Shown piece by piece: positions 1 to 6,275 of a stretch of 14,263 bases of DNA. The translations under genes were made by a program, and so were the position numbers. Source of the stretch: Betaproteobacteria bacterium (lineage in GTDB: Bacteria > Pseudomonadota > Gammaproteobacteria > Burkholderiales > SG8-39); assembly GCA_012274205.1 (NCBI GenBank), contig JAAOZY010000218.1, positions 1 to 14,263 on the forward strand. The letters are read 5' to 3'. The notes under the pieces were generated by a model. It saw only the letters and a list, made by a program, of their open reading frames with translations. It did not search any database and was not told the DNA's origin. Within the stretch, counting starts at the first letter, position 1. Every line of letters begins with the position of its first letter.

Positions 1-213
1 ACCGACCGGCTGCTGTCGCTGACGCGGCAGATGGCGCTGGCGAAGCTCGGCGACGCCGGGCGCTACGCGGAGATGTTCAAGGGCATGGCCTTCGACCGGC
101 CGGCGACGCCGGAGGAGATCGCCTGGACCGTGGCCTTCGCCGCCTCGCCGCGCTCCTCCTATACCAGCGGCGTCTACATCAGCGTCGACGGCGGGCTGGC
201 GGCGAAGTCCTGA
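1..213 (+). CDS. Short-chain dehydrogenase/reductase, C-terminal fragment
   Basis: This is the last 70 codons of a gene that begins before the window; the frame is open from base 1 to the TGA at 211-213. The end of the protein has the hallmark of classical short-chain dehydrogenases/reductases: a segment with RPATPEEIA (substrate-loop/helix end), then VAFAASPRSSYTSGVYISVDGG, in which the small residues SYTSG and the terminal VDGG match the conserved SDR ending (usually S.YITGQ...VDGG). The NAD(P)-binding glycine motif and the catalytic Ser-Tyr-Lys lie upstream and cannot be seen, so substrate and cofactor are unknown. It converges on the antitoxin gene at 224 with only 10 bases between the stop codons. 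Family assignment is good; specific function is not determinable. Confidence 0.85.
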   Translation, partial: TDRLLSLTRQMALAKLGDAGRYAEMFKGMAFDRPATPEEIAWTVAFAASPRSSYTSGVYISVDGGLAAKS

Positions 214-223
214 GCCGGCGCCG

Positions 224-598
224 CTAAGCCGCCTGGCGCTCGTCCGACGGCCTGATTAGGCACTCTGCCGGGATGCCAAGCCCCTGGTGCAGGCGCCAGA
301 TCATCTTGAGCGTAAGTGGGCGCTTACGGTTGAGGATTTCATAGATGCGGTTGGTAGGACCGATCATGGACTCCAGGTCCTTCACCGCGAGCCCACGCTG
401 CTCCATCGCAAACTTGATGGCCTCGACCGGATCGGGCATGTCCATCGGAAAGTGCTTGCGCTCGTAGGCCTCGACCAGGGTGACGAGCACGTCCAGGCGC
501 TCGCCCTCCGGCGTATTGGCTCGGGCGTTCATCAAGGAATCGATCTGCTTGAGCGCGGCCCGGTGGCCGGCTTTTGTCCTGACTGGTTTGATATTCAT
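224..598 (-). CDS. higA: HigA-type antitoxin, XRE-like helix-turn-helix protein
   Basis: This 124-residue protein resembles the HigA antitoxins of type II toxin-antitoxin modules. HigA proteins bind and neutralise the HigB mRNA interferase and repress their own operon. Start choice: the reading frame stays open further upstream, but translation from the ATG at 596-598 gives MNIKPVRT, the usual HigA beginning, and places it 13 bases after the toxin stop. Residues about 1-60 carry the family's acidic region with PEGERLDVLVTLVEAYE and then PDPVEAIKFAMEQRGL. The helix-turn-helix lies about 65-112, including KDLESMIGPTNRIYEILNRKRPLT and then GLGIPAECLI, where ILNRKRPLT is the recognition-helix region typical of HigA. 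Toxin precedes antitoxin, as in higBA operons. Stop is TAG. The likely target operator is the palindrome at 922-944. Composition is lower in G+C than the surrounding core genes. Confidence 0.9.
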   Translation of the reverse strand: MNIKPVRTKAGHRAALKQIDSLMNARANTPEGERLDVLVTLVEAYERKHFPMDMPDPVEAIKFAMEQRGLAVKDLESMIGPTNRIYEILNRKRPLTLKMIWRLHQGLGIPAECLIRPSDERQAA

Positions 599-611
599 CG
601 TACTGGCTCCG

Positions 612-914
612 TCAAATTTCCTGCGCGTCGATCCGGTCATACTGCGCATGAGTGCCGATGAAACGGATGTACACCACGCGGTATGCGTAGTTGATCCACA
701 CCACCAGCCGGTACTTGTTGCCCGCGATGTTGAAGACCACCCGGCCATCCCTGAGGATGCTGGCGTTGCCGAAATCGGCTTTCACCCCGGCGGGGGAAGA
801 CCAATCGGCCGCCACGGCATGCCGGTACCACGCCAGCGCCGGCTCGCGCGCATCGTCATGCATCGAGCCTTGTCGGCAGAACGCCTTCAGCGTGGACAGT
901 GCAATGACACGCAT
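612..914 (-). CDS. higB: HigB-type mRNA interferase toxin (RelE superfamily)
   Basis: This 100-residue protein matches the HigB family of ribosome-dependent endoribonucleases, which cut translated mRNAs unless held by HigA. Visible family landmarks in order: MRVIALSTLKAF at the start, EPALAWYRHAV near residues 24-34, DWSSPAGVKADFGNASIL near 37-54, then DGRVVFNIAGNKYRLVVWINY and the C-terminal RVVYIRFIGTHAQYDRID. The basic and aromatic residues of the GNKYRLVV strand and the IGTHAQYD end are the family's conserved core. The open frame extends to 989, but the ATG at 912-914 gives the correct family N-terminus and leaves the operator palindrome just upstream rather than inside the gene. No truncation or frameshift is seen, so the toxin is probably functional. 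It forms an operon with the antitoxin at 224-598. Confidence 0.9.
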   Translation of the reverse strand: MRVIALSTLKAFCRQGSMHDDAREPALAWYRHAVAADWSSPAGVKADFGNASILRDGRVVFNIAGNKYRLVVWINYAYRVVYIRFIGTHAQYDRIDAQEI

Positions 915-921
915 GCCGCAT

Positions 922-944
922 TCTAGTCCCATTTTGGGACTAGA
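922..944 (-). promoter_or_regulatory. Probable higBA operator (inverted repeat)
   Basis: A perfect 10-base inverted repeat, TCTAGTCCCA at 922-931 and its complement at 935-944, with a 3-base centre, lies 7 bases upstream of the higB start. HigA proteins normally bind palindromes in their own promoter. The TCTAGT at the upstream end could double as a poor -10 element, 18 bases from a TTGCTC on the minus strand, so bound HigA would cover the promoter. The symmetry is seen directly; binding by this HigA is inferred. Confidence 0.7.
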
Positions 945-994
945 GCAAGCTCCCACCCGGACGAGCAATTCCAGGAGCGGGTCAAGCACCGATT

Positions 995-1019
995 TGCGCT
1001 GCGACGGGATCGCAGCGCA
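995..1019 (-). terminator. Hairpin after the glutathione S-transferase gene
   Basis: A perfect 10-base inverted repeat, TGCGCTGCGA at 995-1004 and its complement at 1010-1019, with a 5-base loop, lies 16 bases past the stop codon of the GST gene on the minus strand. It could end transcription of that gene and insulate higBA from it. No run of T follows on either strand, so it is not a textbook intrinsic terminator. Confidence 0.4.
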
Positions 1020-1035
1020 GTCCTGCCCCAGCCGC

Positions 1036-1677
1036 TCAGTAGAACGGCGCGGCGATGCCTTCGGCGGCGTAGGCGCGCTGCGTCGCGGGGCGCGCCATCA
1101 CGGTGTCGAGAAAACGCGCGAGATGCGGGCGCGCGCGCGCCGGATGGCCCATGTTGCGGGTCCAGCGGCACAGCATCAGCAGATAGGCATCGACCGCGCG
1201 GTAGTGCGCGCCGAGCAGATAGGGACCGGCGCCCGCGGCCAGCTCCGCCTCGATCAGCTCGAGCATGTCGCCGACGCGGCGCTCGGCATGCGCCTTCACC
1301 TGCGCCACTGCGGCCGCATCGTCGGCGAGGCGCTCGGGATAGAAGTAGAACAGCATCTCGGCCTGCACCGTGTTGGTCAGATACATGAGCCACTTGTAGA
1401 ACTGCGCGCGCTCGGCGCTGCCGAGCGCGGGCGCGAGCCCCGCGGCGGCGTGGCGGTCAGCCAGGTGCAGGCAGATCGCCGCAGATTCGTACAGCACCAG
1501 CTCGCCGTCGATCAGCACCGGGATGCGCCCGGCCGGATTGAGCTTGAGGTAGGCCGCGCTCTTTTGCTCGTTCTTGCTGCGCTCGACCAGCACCAGCTGG
1601 TAATCCACGCCGATTTCCTCCAGCAGGATATGCGGCGCGAGGTTGGCGTTGCCGGGATAGTAATAGAGCTGGTACAT
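1036..1677 (-). CDS. Glutathione S-transferase family protein
   Basis: This 213-residue protein has the two-domain layout of soluble glutathione S-transferases and is about the usual length. The thioredoxin-like N-terminal domain (about 1-80) opens with MYQLYYYPGNANLAPHILLEE and contains the cis-proline glutathione-binding stretch LNPAGRIPVLIDGELVLYESAAICLHLAD; the P of RIPVL and the ES of YESAAI are the conserved glutathione contacts. The helical C-terminal domain follows from about residue 90, with YLLGAHYRAVDAYLLMLCRW resembling the family's N-capping box (usually S.AD). Start choice: the ATG at 1675-1677 has AGGGA six bases upstream and gives the natural N-terminus; an upstream in-frame ATG near 1699 is less likely. 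The substrate is unknown. It is divergent from the ABC operon and ends upstream of higBA. Its catalytic residue (Ser near 9 is replaced by Asn) cannot be fixed by eye. Confidence 0.88.
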   Translation of the reverse strand: MYQLYYYPGNANLAPHILLEEIGVDYQLVLVERSKNEQKSAAYLKLNPAGRIPVLIDGELVLYESAAICLHLADRHAAAGLAPALGSAERAQFYKWLMYLTNTVQAEMLFYFYPERLADDAAAVAQVKAHAERRVGDMLELIEAELAAGAGPYLLGAHYRAVDAYLLMLCRWTRNMGHPARARPHLARFLDTVMARPATQRAYAAEGIAAPFY

Positions 1678-1897
1678 GGCGCTTCCCTGAATTGACATGG
1701 CGGCGCGCCCGGGTGCACCGCCTGGAGGATTGTACCGGCCGAGGCCGGTCCGGTCAGCCCGCGCCGGCCGGCGCGGCCTCTGGCGGCCCCAAACTGCAAT
1801 TCGCCCCCGAATTCCCGCGTTTCGTCGCATCGCGCTGGTTCGTGCAATATAGGATGATTAGCATGGTGCCGTCACCGTCACATACCGAGAGGCAGGC
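1678..1897. promoter_or_regulatory. Divergent intergenic region with dense palindromes
   Basis: These 220 bases separate the GST gene (leftward) from the ABC operon (rightward), so both promoters should lie here. Visible structure: ACCGGCC at 1734-1740 repeated inverted at 1743-1749 with a 2-base gap; an 18-base perfect palindrome of only G and C at 1759-1776; and GAGGCC at 1741-1746 matched inverted at 1775-1780. TATAGG/TAGGAT around 1848-1855 is a possible -10 for the operon, but no convincing -35 is seen. GAGAGG at 1887-1892 is the ribosome-binding site of the ATPase gene, 5 bases before its ATG. Confidence 0.45.
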
Positions 1898-2602
1898 ATG
1901 AACGTCGTTACGCTGGACAAAATCGGCAAGACCTATCACCTCGACGCGGTCAGCGTCCCGGCGCTGGTCGACATCAACCTGGAGATCCGCCCCAACTGCT
2001 TCACCGTGATTTCCGGCCCCTCGGGCAGCGGCAAGACCACGCTGCTCAACCTGATCGGCTGCATCGACCAGGCCGACAGCGGCGAAATCAAGGTCGCGGG
2101 CCAGGCAGTGCAGGAACTGTCGGACGACGCGCTGTCGGACTTCCGCGCGCGCCACCTCGGCTTCATTTTCCAGAACTTCAACCTGCTGCCGGTGCTCACG
2201 GTAGCGGAGAACGTGGAATACCCGCTGCTGCTCTCGCGCACGCCCGCGGCCGAGCGCAAGCGCCGCGTCGCGGCGCTGCTCGAAGCGGTCGGCATCGCCG
2301 ACAAGGCGCGCAACCTGCCGGGGCAGCTCTCCGGCGGGCAGCGCCAGCGCGTCGCCATCGCGCGCGCGCTCGCGCCCGCGCCGAACCTGGTGCTCGCCGA
2401 CGAGCCCACCGCGAACCTGGATAGCCACACCGGCGCGGCGATCATCGCGCTGATGCGCGAAATGCAGCGCGAGCACCATGTGTCCTTCGTGTTTTCCTCG
2501 CACGACGCGAAAGTGATGGCCGAAGCCGACGACGCCGTGCTGATCCGCGACGGGCATATCGAAGACATCGTGCGCGGTAATCTGATGGAGGCGGCGCAAT
2601 GA
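1898..2602 (+). CDS. ABC transporter ATP-binding protein, LolD/MacB type
   Basis: This 234-residue protein is a complete nucleotide-binding subunit of the LolD/MacB/FtsE group, which powers mechanotransmission-type ABC transporters rather than ordinary import or export channels. All catalytic motifs are intact: Walker A GPSGSGKT at 40-47, Q-loop glutamine at 92 within FQNFNLLP, signature LSGGQ at 144-148, Walker B LVLADE at 164-169 with catalytic Glu169, D-loop ANLD at 172-175, and switch histidine 202 in SSHD. FNLLPVLTVAENVEYPL is typical of the group. It should act as a dimer on the cytoplasmic face with the permease encoded next, whose ATG overlaps this gene's stop as ATGA (2599-2602). A single permease gene follows, so the transporter is probably an ATPase dimer plus a permease homodimer, as in MacB, rather than the heterodimeric LolC/LolE arrangement. 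Confidence 0.93.
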   Translation: MNVVTLDKIGKTYHLDAVSVPALVDINLEIRPNCFTVISGPSGSGKTTLLNLIGCIDQADSGEIKVAGQAVQELSDDALSDFRARHLGFIFQNFNLLPVLTVAENVEYPLLLSRTPAAERKRRVAALLEAVGIADKARNLPGQLSGGQRQRVAIARALAPAPNLVLADEPTANLDSHTGAAIIALMREMQREHHVSFVFSSHDAKVMAEADDAVLIRDGHIEDIVRGNLMEAAQ

Positions 2603-3990
2603 GAACCCTGTCGCTCGCCCTGCGCAACCTGCTGCGCAACCGCCGCCGCTCGCTCACCACGCTGCTCGCGATGATCATCGGTGCGGTAACGGTGCTGGTA
2701 TTCGGCGGCTACGCGCGCAATATCACGCTCGCCCTGCAGACCGGCTACGTCACGCGCGGCGGCCACCTGCAGATCCAGCGCAAGGATTACTTTCTCTACG
2801 GGACCGGCAATCCCGCCGCCTACGGCATCGCCGACTACCAGCACGTGATCGACGTGGTGGCGCACGATCCGGTGCTCGCGCCGATGATCACCGTGGTGAC
2901 ACCGCAAATCTCGCTCGGCGGCATCGCCGGCAATTTCGCCGCCGGCGTGTCGCGCACCATCATCGGGGCGGGAGTCGTCGTTGCCGACCGCAACCGCATG
3001 CGCGCATGGAACGACTATGGATTGCATTTCGATATCGGGGCGACGGCGCTGACCGGCACCGCCGATGACGCCGTGGTCATCGGCAACGGCGTGGCGCGCG
3101 TGCTCGAACTGTGCGAACCGCTGAAGGTGCCGAACTGCGCCAAGCACCAGAAAACCGAGCCGGTGGGCGGCGCCCCCGCGCCGGCGGACATCGCCGCGCT
3201 CGCGGCGCAGGAAGCGCGCCCGGCGGCGCCGGCGCAGCAAGAAGCGCGCATCGAGCTGCTCGCCGCCAACGTGCACGGCGCGCCCAACGTCGCCTCGCTG
3301 CATGTGGTCAAGGCCGAGCGCCAGGGCTTCAAGGAACTGGACGACATGTTCATCGGCATGCACCTCGCGCAGGCGCAGCGCCTGCTCTACGGCAGCGAAA
3401 CGCCGCAGGCGACGGCGGTGGTGCTGCAGCTCAGGCACACCAGCCAGATTCCGGCGGCGAAAGCGCGCTTGGCGGAACTGCTCGCGACGACGCTCAAGCA
3501 GGATCCGCTGGAAGTGCAGGATTTCGAAGTGCTGAATCCGTTCTACGGCCAGGCCGTGGGCATGTTCGCCACCATCTTCAGTTTCATGGCGGTGCTGATC
3601 GGCGCGATCGTGCTGTTCACCGTCGGCAACACCATGAGCATGGCGGTGATGGAGCGCACCGCGGAAATCGGCACCCTGCGCGCCATGGGCCTGCGCCGCT
3701 CGGGCATCCGCCGCCTGTTCATGAGCGAGGCGCTGGTGCTGGGACTGATCGGCGCGGCGGCAGGCGTGCTCTCCGCCCTGCTCGTCGCCTGGCTGGTGAA
3801 CCACGCCGGCCTCACCTGGCTGCCGCCGGGGCAGGTGGACCCGGTGCCGCTGACGGTGCGCGTCTGGGGCGAAACCAAAATGATCGTCGGCACCTCGGTC
3901 GGGCTGGCGCTGGTCGCAGTGGTCTCGGCCTGGTGGCCGGCACGGCGCGCCGCGCGCATGCTCATCGTCGATGCGCTGAGGCACGTATGA
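2599..3990 (+). CDS. ABC transporter permease, FtsX/MacB/LolC-like
   Basis: This 463-residue inner-membrane protein has the MacB/LolC plan: one N-terminal membrane helix (about 20-37, LTTLLAMIIGAVTVLVFG), a large periplasmic domain (about 40-315), then the FtsX domain with three helices near 319-345, 375-400 and 428-446. ERTAEIGTLRAMGLRRSGIRRLF at about 351-374 is the classic cytoplasmic coupling helix of this family, and WWPARRAARMLIVDALRHV is the characteristic C-terminus. The periplasmic part is notable for Cys172 and Cys180, a possible disulfide loop, followed by an Ala/Pro/Gln-rich linker at about 188-217 that is absent from textbook MacB and LolC. GGAGG at 2587-2591 is the ribosome-binding site. 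The gene overlaps the ATPase gene by 4 bases, and its stop overlaps an ATG at 3987. Partner ATPase and downstream LolA-like gene favour a lipid or lipoprotein extraction role over drug efflux. Confidence 0.9.
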   Translation: MRTLSLALRNLLRNRRRSLTTLLAMIIGAVTVLVFGGYARNITLALQTGYVTRGGHLQIQRKDYFLYGTGNPAAYGIADYQHVIDVVAHDPVLAPMITVVTPQISLGGIAGNFAAGVSRTIIGAGVVVADRNRMRAWNDYGLHFDIGATALTGTADDAVVIGNGVARVLELCEPLKVPNCAKHQKTEPVGGAPAPADIAALAAQEARPAAPAQQEARIELLAANVHGAPNVASLHVVKAERQGFKELDDMFIGMHLAQAQRLLYGSETPQATAVVLQLRHTSQIPAAKARLAELLATTLKQDPLEVQDFEVLNPFYGQAVGMFATIFSFMAVLIGAIVLFTVGNTMSMAVMERTAEIGTLRAMGLRRSGIRRLFMSEALVLGLIGAAAGVLSALLVAWLVNHAGLTWLPPGQVDPVPLTVRVWGETKMIVGTSVGLALVAVVSAWWPARRAARMLIVDALRHV

Positions 3991-3991
3991 C

Positions 3992-3997
3992 AAGGAG
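3992..3997 (+). promoter_or_regulatory. Ribosome-binding site that decides the LolA-like start
   Basis: AAGGAG lies 7 bases before the ATG at 4005. A competing in-frame ATG at 3987 overlaps the permease stop but would put this sequence inside the coding region and spoil the signal peptide. The site therefore favours 4005. Confidence 0.75.
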
Positions 3998-4004
3998 CGA
4001 TGCA

Positions 4005-4778
4005 ATGAATTACAGGCAACTGGCCGCGGCCGCACTGCTTGCAGCGGCAGCGGGCGCCGCAGCCGCCGCGCCGGACGCGCAGACCCTGCTCGCCGCGAGC
4101 GACGCCATCCGCAACCCGGGCAAGCCGTTTTCGCTGACGACGACGCTGGTGGAATACCGCAAGGGCAAGCAGGTGGACGGCAACACGCTCACGGTCTATT
4201 CCAGGGCCGATCCGAACAGCGGGCAGTTCCGCAGCCTGATCCGCTTCGTCGCGCCGGCGCGCGACACCAACAAGCTGATGCTCAAGAACGGCAACGACCT
4301 GTGGTTCTTCGATCCCTCGTCCAAGGCGAGCATCCGCCTGTCGCCGCAGCAGCGCCTGCTCGGCCAGGCCGCCAACGGCGACGTGGTCACGGTGAACCTG
4401 TCCAAGGACTACAAGGCGCAGCTCGCGGCCGAGGAGAGCGTGCTCGACGGCGACCGCCAGAACCGGCGCTGCTACAAGCTCGCGCTGGCGGCGGTGGCGG
4501 CGGACGTGACCTATCACCACATCGAGATGTGGCTGGACGCGGCCAGCAGCCGGCCGGTAAAGGCGCGCTTCTACACCGAAAGCGGGCAGCTGCTGAAAAC
4601 CGCCTACTACCGGCATTACCAGGCGCAGCTCGGCGTGGAGCGCCCGACCGAGACGGTGATCATCGACGGGCTCGACTCGAACTGGGTGACGGTAATGCGC
4701 TTTTCCGACTATGCCTGGCGCGACGTGCCCGAAGCCTGGCTGCAGCGCGACTACCTGCCGCGCTTCAAGCCCGAGTAG
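4005..4778 (+). CDS. LolA-like outer-membrane lipoprotein-sorting protein
   Basis: This 257-residue exported protein appears to belong to the LolA-like 'outer membrane lipoprotein-sorting protein' group (the family represented by Treponema TP_0789), which shares the LolA/LolB half-barrel that holds acyl chains. Residues 1-22 form a signal peptide (NYRQ, then a run of Ala/Leu, cleavage near AAA-APDAQ) with no lipobox, so the mature protein should be soluble in the periplasm. After it come a typical start, QTLLAASDAIRNPGKPFSLTTTLVEYRKGK, then short strands including SLIRFVAPARDTNKLMLKNGNDLWFFDPSSKASIRLSPQQRLLGQA, and later HHIEMWLDAASSRPVKARFYTESGQLLKTAYYRHY. The family's LWFYDP-like and RLSPQQRL-like signatures are clear. 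It is third in the operon, after the ATPase and permease and before an outer-membrane barrel, as expected of a periplasmic carrier. The cargo is unknown. It is longer than E. coli LolA (about 200 residues) and is not its orthologue. Confidence 0.85.
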   Translation: MNYRQLAAAALLAAAAGAAAAAPDAQTLLAASDAIRNPGKPFSLTTTLVEYRKGKQVDGNTLTVYSRADPNSGQFRSLIRFVAPARDTNKLMLKNGNDLWFFDPSSKASIRLSPQQRLLGQAANGDVVTVNLSKDYKAQLAAEESVLDGDRQNRRCYKLALAAVAADVTYHHIEMWLDAASSRPVKARFYTESGQLLKTAYYRHYQAQLGVERPTETVIIDGLDSNWVTVMRFSDYAWRDVPEAWLQRDYLPRFKPE

Positions 4779-4781
4779 CGC

Positions 4782-6029
4782 ATGCGCGTCCTGCTACTGT
4801 TGTTGATGGCGGCGGCGCTGCCGGCGCTGGCCGACGACGACGCCGCGGCGCTGCAACTCGCCGACAAGACGACGATGGGCGCGGCGCAGCAGACGAGCGA
4901 CTGGCGCGTCTACGCGGAAACGGCAGTGCGCGAATCGCGGCCGCGCGGCGCCGGGCTCGCCCTGCACGGCACGCGAGCGTCGCTCGATGCGCGCCTGGAC
5001 ACCAGCCTCGCGCCGGGCTGGCGCGCGGTGTTCGCCGACCGCCTCGACCTGAACCGCGCCGACGGGACCTCCGGCAACGCGGACGTCAACACGCTGAAGG
5101 AGGCGTATGTCAGCTGGCAGGCGCAGCCGGAGCGCATCGCCGACCTGGGCCGCATCAACGCGCGCAGCGGCGTCGCCATGGGCTACAACCCGACCGATTA
5201 TTTCCGCGCCGGGGCGCTGCGCTCGGTGGTTTCGCTCGATCCGGCGAGCCTGCGCGAAAACCGCCTCGGCAGCGCCATGCTGCGCGGCCAGCAGCTGTGG
5301 TCCGGCGGCTCGTTCACCGCGCTGTATTCGCCCAAGCTCGCCGAACAGGCGAGCAGCGCTGCATTCAATCCGGACTGGGGCGCGACCAACCGGCGCGCGC
5401 GCTGGCAAATGGCGTTCAGCCAGAAGCTGTCGGACAATTTGAATCCGCAATGGCTGCTGTCGGGCGGCGAGGGACAAAAGCCGCAGCTCGGCATGAACCT
5501 GACGGCGCTGGCGAACGATGCGACCGTGGCGTATTTCGAATGGTCAGGCGGGCGCGCGCCCTCGCTCGCGGCGCAGGCGCAGCTGCGCCCGGACGACAGC
5601 GCGTTCCGCTCGCGCCTCGCCAGCGGGCTGACCTACACGACTTCGAACAATATCTCGCTCACCGCCGAATACGAATACAACGGCGCCGGCATGGACCGCG
5701 CCGGCTGGGATGCGCTGCGCCGCGGCTCGCCCCTGGCCTACGGCTTGTATCGCGGCCTGTGCACGAATCTGCAGGACCCTGCGACGCGGCAGAATCTGTT
5801 TCTGTACGCGTTCTGGCAGGACGCGCTGGTGCAGCACCTGGATCTCACCGCGATGCTGCGCAACGATCTCGCCGATCACAGCCGGCTGCAGTGGCTGGAG
5901 GCGCGCTACCACTGGACCCGTTTCGATGTCGCGCTGCAGACGCAGCTCAACACCGGCACGGCCACCAGCAATTACGGCGCGCAGGCCGAGCGGCGCATGT
6001 GGCAGGCGGTGGCGCGCTACTTTTTCTGA
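4782..6029 (+). CDS. Putative outer-membrane beta-barrel protein
   Basis: This 415-residue protein has a signal peptide at about 1-18 (MRVLLLLLMAAALPALA, cleaved before DDD). The mature part is rich in alternating polar and hydrophobic strands, for example WRVYAETAVRES, LKEAYVSWQAQ, RWQMAFSQKLSD and LTYTTSNNISLTAEYEYNG. It ends in ARYFF; a C-terminal phenylalanine after an amphipathic strand is the signal recognised by the BAM complex for barrel insertion. No named family is certain; it recalls DUF1302-like or other uncharacterised porin-like barrels seen next to lipid-transport genes. It starts only 3 bases after the LolA-like stop with no clear ribosome-binding site, so translation is probably coupled and the two products are likely made together. 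Inferred role: outer-membrane acceptor or pore for the substrate carried by the upstream proteins. The precursor has one cysteine, in the RGLCTNL segment. Confidence 0.75.
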   Translation: MRVLLLLLMAAALPALADDDAAALQLADKTTMGAAQQTSDWRVYAETAVRESRPRGAGLALHGTRASLDARLDTSLAPGWRAVFADRLDLNRADGTSGNADVNTLKEAYVSWQAQPERIADLGRINARSGVAMGYNPTDYFRAGALRSVVSLDPASLRENRLGSAMLRGQQLWSGGSFTALYSPKLAEQASSAAFNPDWGATNRRARWQMAFSQKLSDNLNPQWLLSGGEGQKPQLGMNLTALANDATVAYFEWSGGRAPSLAAQAQLRPDDSAFRSRLASGLTYTTSNNISLTAEYEYNGAGMDRAGWDALRRGSPLAYGLYRGLCTNLQDPATRQNLFLYAFWQDALVQHLDLTAMLRNDLADHSRLQWLEARYHWTRFDVALQTQLNTGTATSNYGAQAERRMWQAVARYFF

Positions 6030-6275
6030 GCGCGACCGCACCGCGCCGGCGCGCGGCCGCACGGGCCACGCGCGCGCCGTGGGATTTTCGTGACACATCG
6101 AAGGTGCGCGTGACTCGAAGGACATTCGGGCACGAATCAGATAATTCCTACAATGACGCCGGAAGATTCCGACTGACTGCAGGCTGCTTCCGGGTATATA
6201 TCTCGCGCTGTGTCTTCCGCTAGCGCCGGATACACGCGACGATAAATACAAGATAGTTCCACATGGGAGGAAGGA
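6030..6275. promoter_or_regulatory. Intergenic region before the esterase
   Basis: These 246 bases start very GC-rich and become AT-richer toward the esterase. CCACG at 6066-6070 pairs with CGTGG at 6078-6082 and is followed by GATTTTC, a weak candidate terminator for the ABC operon. TACAAT at 6149-6154 is a good -10 match, but no -35 is recognisable at the right spacing. The strong ribosome-binding site GGGAGGAAGGA at 6265-6275 directly abuts the esterase ATG. No small gene is evident. Confidence 0.35.

Noticed and set aside
915..989. Upstream extension of the toxin frame
   Set aside because: It would put the operator palindrome inside the gene and add residues absent from HigB proteins.
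1759..1776. An 18-base perfect palindrome
   Set aside because: It is made only of G and C; in DNA of this composition palindromes of this size are expected occasionally, so I list it only as part of the intergenic region.
1936..4035. A 699-codon open frame on the minus strand opposite the ABC operon
   Set aside because: It is a shadow of the plus-strand genes: its sequence is dominated by Arg, His, Ala and Gly, shows no domain and arises from the strong GC third-position bias. The plus-strand genes have complete catalytic motifs.
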